From contig CAKOGP040001946.1 of assembly GCA_933822405.4 (NCBI GenBank), positions 2,231 through 12,772 of the forward strand: a stretch of 10,542 bases of DNA, read 5' to 3'. The notes beneath the pieces were generated by a model. That model was not told the origin of the DNA and did no database searches. It saw only the letters and a program-made list of their open reading frames with translations. Below are positions 7,264-10,542 of the stretch, piece by piece (positions within the stretch are counted from its first letter, which is position 1; every line of letters begins with the position of its first letter). The DNA comes from Cylindrotheca closterium. Taxonomy: Eukaryota > Bacillariophyta > Bacillariophyceae > Bacillariales > Bacillariaceae. The position numbers and the translations under genes are program-made.

Positions 7264-8158
7264 CTTTGAAGAAAGGCCCAGATGCTATGAAACTCTTTTG
7301 GGATGCAACAATCATGTGTCTGAAGTCAAATGAAGCATACAGAGAACTGACAAAGGCTGTACCAGGAAGTAAAAGCAGTCTTCTTGACATTGCACTTGAC
7401 AGTAGAAAGCGGAACAAGAAGCTGTGGAACTCTTTCATGAAGTTTCTGTCCAAAGGCAAATATATGTTTCCAGCACGAGAAACAAATGAGCCTGTTACAA
7501 CCATGCTTATTTTTTTAAATTCCACAAGCTTTGCTAAGATATTCCCTGAACTGACAAAAGAAATCACAGATGTTTCCTTAAAAAAGCTTGAAAGCCTCGA
7601 TTTGTATCTGAACAGCATCATCAACTTTGTAACCCCAACACTCATGACCTATTACATCTGGAGCGTAAGAAATGATAGGCAACCCAATCCCAGAAGCAAC
7701 GGGGACATATATACCAAGCTCATCCTTGACCACTGGCTTGGCAGCATTCTATTCTGGGCACTGACAAAATGGGGATTGGAAATCCAAGGCAAAGACCAAA
7801 ACCAAGGCAAGAACAAACCACTTTGGATTGACCCCGAGCCAATTTCAAAGGACTCTATAATCAAGTCGAATTTTTTTTGCTACTTTCAACGGATGACTCT
7901 CCTCCTAAGTAATCGGTACGTCTGTACTTTGTTTTTTATACGTGTATAGATAATATATAACGCATTTTGTCGGTCTTTACGTTACGTGTGTACATACTGG
8001 ATTTTCTACACGTTTTTTACATGTTCGGTGCCAAATTTTTTGACGCTTGTCCGCTTTTTTGACGCTTGTCCTGACGCTTGTCCGCTTTTTTTGACGCTTG
8101 TCCCGACGCTTGTCCGCTTTTTCCGACGCTTTTCCGACGCTTGTCCGCTTTTTCCGAC
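7264..8158 (+). repeat. Segment A, copy 3 (A3)
   Basis: An 895-bp copy with seven T at 7510-7516 and T7574, as in A2. Near the 3' end it has G8027 and A8033, where A1 and A2 have C and G. After 8158 the sequence leaves B and continues the GACGCTT array into unique DNA, so this is the right-hand outer copy. Confidence 0.95.
7287..7949 (+). CDS. Unrecognised 220-aa frame in A3
   Basis: The predicted product is identical to that of the A2 copy, from ATG 7287 to TAG 7947-7949, again with an in-frame TAG just upstream at 7255. The 3' flank differs from A2 in two bases and then completely beyond 8158. No promoter beyond what B may provide can be seen. It is most likely a duplicated gene fragment; a functional short protein is possible but unsupported. 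Confidence 0.45.
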   Translation: MKLFWDATIMCLKSNEAYRELTKAVPGSKSSLLDIALDSRKRNKKLWNSFMKFLSKGKYMFPARETNEPVTTMLIFLNSTSFAKIFPELTKEITDVSLKKLESLDLYLNSIINFVTPTLMTYYIWSVRNDRQPNPRSNGDIYTKLILDHWLGSILFWALTKWGLEIQGKDQNQGKNKPLWIDPEPISKDSIIKSNFFCYFQRMTLLLSNRYVCTLFFIRV

Positions 8159-8250
8159 GCTTTTCCGACGCTTGTCCACATCTTTGACGCTTGTCTCGAC
8201 TTTTTCCAAACGACCGTTGTAACTAAAACTTTTTGAATTCGTCTCTTGGC
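8159..8250 (+). repeat. Degenerating end of the GACGCTT array and unique flank
   Basis: The array continues beyond the point where A1 and A2 switch to B, with units such as GACGCTTGTCCACATC and GACGCTTGTCTCGAC to about 8205, then unique sequence. This is probably the original 3' flank of segment A before the tandem duplication. Confidence 0.6.
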
Positions 8251-8377
8251 ATTATAGGTGGCTTCTAAGGACCAGGAGGGTGCAGGGGGGATGCATTTTG
8301 GTTTTTTTGTCCACTAATGCTGCACATACCTTATTGTGGTTTGTCAGTGGGTTTCAATATATCTTCTTTCCGTACTA
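8251..8377 (+). repeat. 127-bp direct repeat, left copy
   Basis: The 127 bp starting ATTATAGGTGG recur at 10416-10542 at an offset of 2165 bp, with two mismatches seen (8322 G/T, 8372 G/T). The right copy is cut by the window edge, so the true repeat may be longer. No coding capacity. It could be a solo repeat, the start of a larger tandem unit, or a dispersed element into which others have inserted. Confidence 0.9.
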
Positions 8378-8891
8378 GACTAATTCTGTTCCGTGTGTTA
8401 CTCTACTCCAATGGAAAGATGGCTTTTTGATGATACAGTGCCAACCAAATCAGCTTCTGATTTATTTTTCTTTACATGCTTTTGATGGACTGCAATGGAG
8501 TGCAATCGAACGCAATGTAATAGCAATAAGAATAGTAACAACCAGTTGCTGACTCTTGGTACGCATTTGGAGCAATAATAATACTAAATAGTAAACAATA
8601 ATAGAATGACTGAAAAGATGATTAAATGGTATCAAATGAAATGCATTGCATCATCATTGCATCATTGCATGCATTGCATTTGACTGCTTGTACGACTAGT
8701 ATATGACATTTTTTTGGCTGAGCAGATCAATTGCTGCAGTAGCAGGGTTGTAAATCATATTGTTGTACAATATCTTTCATTTCATTCCATTCATGCATAG
8801 ATGCATCATTGCATGATGACTACTGGTAGAAGCTGAAGTAATATTTGTTGCCTTTTCATCTAGACAACATTTTGAAATATTCAGAAAGTTT
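8378..8891. other. AT-rich non-coding stretch with TGCAT/ATTGCA clusters
   Basis: No frame or RNA gene is credible here. Dense overlapping GCATTGCATC and ATTGCATGCATTG words occur at about 8632-8682 and 8788-8817, and GCAATGG/GCAATCG/GCAATGT words at about 8491-8525. These look like low-complexity or slippage-derived sequence. Confidence 0.5.
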
Positions 8892-9006
8892 CCAGATGTC
8901 AAAAACTACAAAGTACTTTTCCAGTTTTCTTTGTCAATAAGCAAAATCAAAGCAAAAAACTCCTGGAAAGAAACTCGAAAAGTACTTTGTAGTTTTTGAG
9001 ACCAGG
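8892..9006. mobile_element. Foldback element H1 (MITE-like palindrome)
   Basis: About 115 bp whose two halves are inverted copies: CAAAAACTACAAAGTACTTT at the left pairs with AAAGTACTTTGTAGTTTTTG at the right. The stem continues inward through CCAG and CTGG around a centre with GTCAATAAGCAAAATC. The ends are CCAGATGTC and GAGACCAGG. It has no coding capacity. The same palindrome recurs twice near 10.2-10.4 kb, so it is a dispersed foldback or MITE-like element. No clear target duplication is seen. Confidence 0.8.
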
Positions 9007-9082
9007 GACATCCCAAAAAAATCTGTAGATTTCATTTTTATTCGACCAAAGCACCCCCTGCCGCAGGAAGATATGTATTTCC

Positions 9083-9162
9083 CTTGGCAGTCCGCTCGTC
9101 GACGGGAACAGGCCTAAAGGTTTCACTTGGCGGTCCGCTCGTCGATGGAACAGGCCTAAAGG
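9083..9162 (+). repeat. Tandem pair, period 43 bp
   Basis: A unit starting CTTGGCAGTCCGCTCGTCGA at 9083-9120 is repeated at 9126-9162 with a few substitutions and a one-base deletion; both end in AACAGGCCTAAAGG. It is GC-richer than its surroundings. No function is recognised. Confidence 0.85.
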
Positions 9163-9420
9163 AATAGAAATAGACCTCTAATAAAAAAATTCAATTTGTT
9201 TATTGATTTTTTCTCTTATTAAATGTCAAAAATATCTTGATCTGAAAAGCGGTCCCGCGGTTTTGATTGAGAGGTTTTATTCAGTATATTTTGATCGCCT
9301 GCCAAAGTTGTCAATAAACAGGCGCGGTTGCCCCTGCAGAGGTCCCATCAATCACACGGTTGCGTTTGAAGAGGTCCCACCCCCTGCACCTGGTTGCGCT
9401 TGCAGACAAATTCGAAAATG
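9163..9420. other. Non-coding stretch with short repeated words
   Basis: No gene is supported. The words GAGGTCCCA (9339-9347 and 9371-9379), CGGTTGC and CCCCTGCA recur, with GCGGTCCCGCGG at about 9249. A 72-codon frame here is unsupported and is probably chance. Confidence 0.4.
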
Positions 9421-9423
9421 ATA

Positions 9424-9600
9424 ACTATCGTGAAGATTCAAAGTTCTCTGTAGATGATCGCAAAAAATCAAAATTCTCTGTAGATAATTGTGAAACTTGT
9501 TAAGTAATACTTATCGTTTCAATTCCACGATTATCTACAGAGATTTTTGAATTTTCACGACCATCTACAGAGAACTTTAAATCTTCACGATCACCTACAG
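9424..9600. repeat. Long imperfect palindrome P1
   Basis: Each arm holds three related copies of CTGTAGATNRTCGTGAA (left arm as written, right arm as its reverse complement), with arms of roughly 75 bp. The outermost left copy has lost its CTGTAG. The centre contains TAAGT-AAT-ACTTA, so the hairpin extends almost to its tip. The spacers between motifs match between the two arms (AAAGTTCT on the left and on the inverted right). Confidence 0.85.
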
Positions 9601-9644
9601 ACTTTTGTTATATAGAAGGTGGTGGCGCGTTAAATGAAAATTAC

Positions 9645-9826
9645 CTGTAGATGATCGTGAAGACAAAAAGTTCTCTGTAGATGGTCGTGAAAATTCAAAA
9701 TTCTCTGTAGATGATCGTGGAACTTGTTAAGTAACACTTATCGGTTCAATTCCACGATTATCTACAGAGACTTTTGAACTTTCACGACCATCTACAGAGA
9801 ACCTTTTGTCTTCACGATCATCTACA
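9645..9826. repeat. Long imperfect palindrome P2
   Basis: A 182-bp block with arms of about 78 bp, nearly perfectly complementary, again three CTGTAGAT-type motifs per arm. The tip is TAAGT (9728-9732), AAC, ACTTA (9736-9740). The arm-specific spacer GAAGACAAAA on the left is matched by TTTTGTCTTC on the right, and differs from the spacers in P1 and P3. Between P1 and P2 is a 44-bp linker with AAGGTGGTGG and TTAAATGAAA words. Confidence 0.85.
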
Positions 9827-9900
9827 GAGAACTTCTTGTTCTACGCGACTATTGTTAAGTAATATTAGGTGGTGCTTTAAATGAAATAGGCCTTAAAAAC

Positions 9901-10084
9901 CTGTAGATGGTCGTGAAAACTCAGAAAAAACCTGTAGATAATCGTGAAGATCGAAGATTCTCTGTAGATGGTCGTGGCTTTGTTAAGTACTATTTATTGG
10001 TTCACAATCACAATTATCTACAGAGAATTTTCGATTTTCACGACTATCTACAGGTTTTTCCTGAGTTTACACGACCATTTACAG
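9901..10084. repeat. Long imperfect palindrome P3
   Basis: A 184-bp block of the same design, more diverged. The left-arm spacer AAACTCAGAAAAAACCTG is mirrored on the right arm as CAGGTTTTTCCTGAGTTT. The central loop keeps GTTAAGTA but its stem is degenerate. The P2-P3 linker again contains AGGTGGTG and TTTAAATGAAA, so palindrome plus linker forms a tandem unit with centres about 227 and 257 bp apart. Confidence 0.85.
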
Positions 10085-10202
10085 ATATTTGAGGCCTTTT
10101 GCAATTTCTTGCACTGGCGGAAGGACAATGGCTCGCTTTTTCCTTCTGGAAGGAGTGCCATTTTTGACCAAAAAAATCAGTTACAGATTTTTTCGGCATG
10201 TC

Positions 10203-10308
10203 CCAGGTCTCAAAAACTACAAAGTACTTTTCCAGTTTTCTTTGTCAATGAAGCAAAAAGCTCCTAGAAAGAAAACTCGAAAAGTACTTTGTAGTTTTTG
10301 AGACCTGG
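10203..10308. mobile_element. Foldback element H2
   Basis: A 106-bp palindrome with perfectly matching ends, CCAGGTCTCAAAAACTAC and GTAGTTTTTGAGACCTGG. The centre is shortened relative to H1 and H3 (GAAGCAAAAAGCTCC). It abuts H3 and shares CCTGG with it. Confidence 0.85.
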
Positions 10309-10414
10309 TCTCAAAAACTACAAAGTACTTTTCCAGTTTTCTTTGTCAATGAGCAAAATCAAAGCAAAAAACTCCTGGAAAGGTGCGAAGTACTTTGCAG
10401 TTTTTGACACCAGG
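10304..10414. mobile_element. Foldback element H3
   Basis: A 111-bp palindrome starting in the last five bases of H2. Its centre (GTCAATGAGCAAAATCAAAG) matches H1 more closely than H2. The right arm has small changes (GGTGCGAAGTACTTTGCAG). It ends one base before the right copy of the 127-bp direct repeat. Confidence 0.8.
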
Positions 10415-10415
10415 T

Positions 10416-10542
10416 ATTATAGGTGGCTTCTAAGGACCAGGAGGGTGCAGGGGGGATGCATTTTGGTTTTTTTGTCCACTAATGCTTCACATACCTTATT
10501 GTGGTTTGTCAGTGGGTTTCAATATATCTTCTTTCCTTACTA
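10416..10542 (+). repeat. 127-bp direct repeat, right copy (cut by window edge)
   Basis: Same sequence and orientation as 8251-8377 apart from two mismatches. It starts immediately after H3 and runs off the window, so its natural right end is not visible. Confidence 0.9.

Larger units (their letters stand above)
8892..10308. mobile_element. Possible composite non-autonomous foldback element bounded by H1 and H2
   Basis: The inner flank of H1 (to about 9025) and the inner flank of H2 (from about 10180) are inverted copies of each other, about 27 of 30 bases, including ATGTCCC and TACAGATTTTT. Because H itself is palindromic, these flanks are what reveals the inverted arrangement. Between them lie the P1-P3 palindromes and the 43-bp repeats but no gene. 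A unit with H-type terminal inverted repeats and subterminal CTGTAGAT motifs is plausible. No target-site duplication was found, so this is inference. Confidence 0.4.

Noticed and set aside
3833..8158. LTR retrotransposon tandem, with A as LTR and B as internal region
   Set aside because: The A-B-A-B-A order would fit, but A has no TG...CA ends, there is no flanking target duplication (GGATG versus GCTTT), B has no primer-binding site or polypurine tract, and no gag/pol is present.
9203..9421. Short plus-strand frames at 9203, 9907, 9968 and 10089
   Set aside because: They lie in AT-rich or palindromic repeat DNA, have no promoter or protein-like composition, and are explained by chance.
9424..10084. 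CRISPR-like array
   Set aside because: Repeats alternate in orientation as palindromes, spacers are mirrored rather than unique, and no cas gene is present.
1..10542. tRNA or rRNA genes
   Set aside because: No cloverleaf with A/B-box words and no recognisable rRNA core sequence was seen on either strand.

Overview
The window looks like nuclear DNA of a eukaryotic microbe. The coding sequences have no ribosome-binding sites and carry long Ser and Asp/Gly tracts built on microsatellite-like codon runs. The non-coding half is full of foldback elements, direct repeats and young tandem duplications. An intron-poor alga such as a diatom or other stramenopile would fit, but that is an inference from style; no marker gene names the organism.

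Layout. (1) Positions 1-2411, minus strand: one uninterrupted reading frame of 803 codons that runs off the left edge. It encodes an unrecognised, probably nuclear protein with an N-terminal Tudor/chromo-like barrel, basic clusters, poly-Ser and poly-Asp/Gly tracts and a Cys-rich region. (2) 2412-2617: a 206-bp divergent intergenic region with a CACGTG box. (3) 2618-about 4517, plus strand: an unrecognised gene that appears broken. There is a TAG at 3482, the same frame then stays open to 3838, and a frame change follows into a 3' segment called A here. (4) 3833-8158: a young tandem array A1-B-A2-B-A3, with A of 894/895 bp and B of 821 bp (period 1715/1716). A carries a 220-codon frame, intact in A2 and A3 and broken in A1 by one missing T. 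A2 is A3-like in its 5' half and A1-like in its 3' end, the expected signature of unequal crossing-over. B is a pyrimidine-rich spacer built from three diverged sub-repeats, each with a GGGGCATAGCCCC hairpin. (5) 8159-10542: no credible gene. It contains a 127-bp direct repeat at 8251 and 10416, three copies of a palindromic foldback element (H1-H3), a 43-bp-period tandem pair and three long imperfect palindromes (P1-P3) made of the motif CTGTAGATNRTCGTGAA. H1 and H2 plus their inner flanks are in inverted orientation around P1-P3, so 8892-10308 may be a single non-autonomous foldback transposon.

No pathway can be assigned. The two divergent genes share a promoter region and might once have worked together. 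The plus-strand gene seems to be decaying while its 3' end and a spacer were amplified. The features most worth attention are the recombinant A-B-A-B-A array and the P1-P3 palindromes, whose arms match each other better than they match other blocks.
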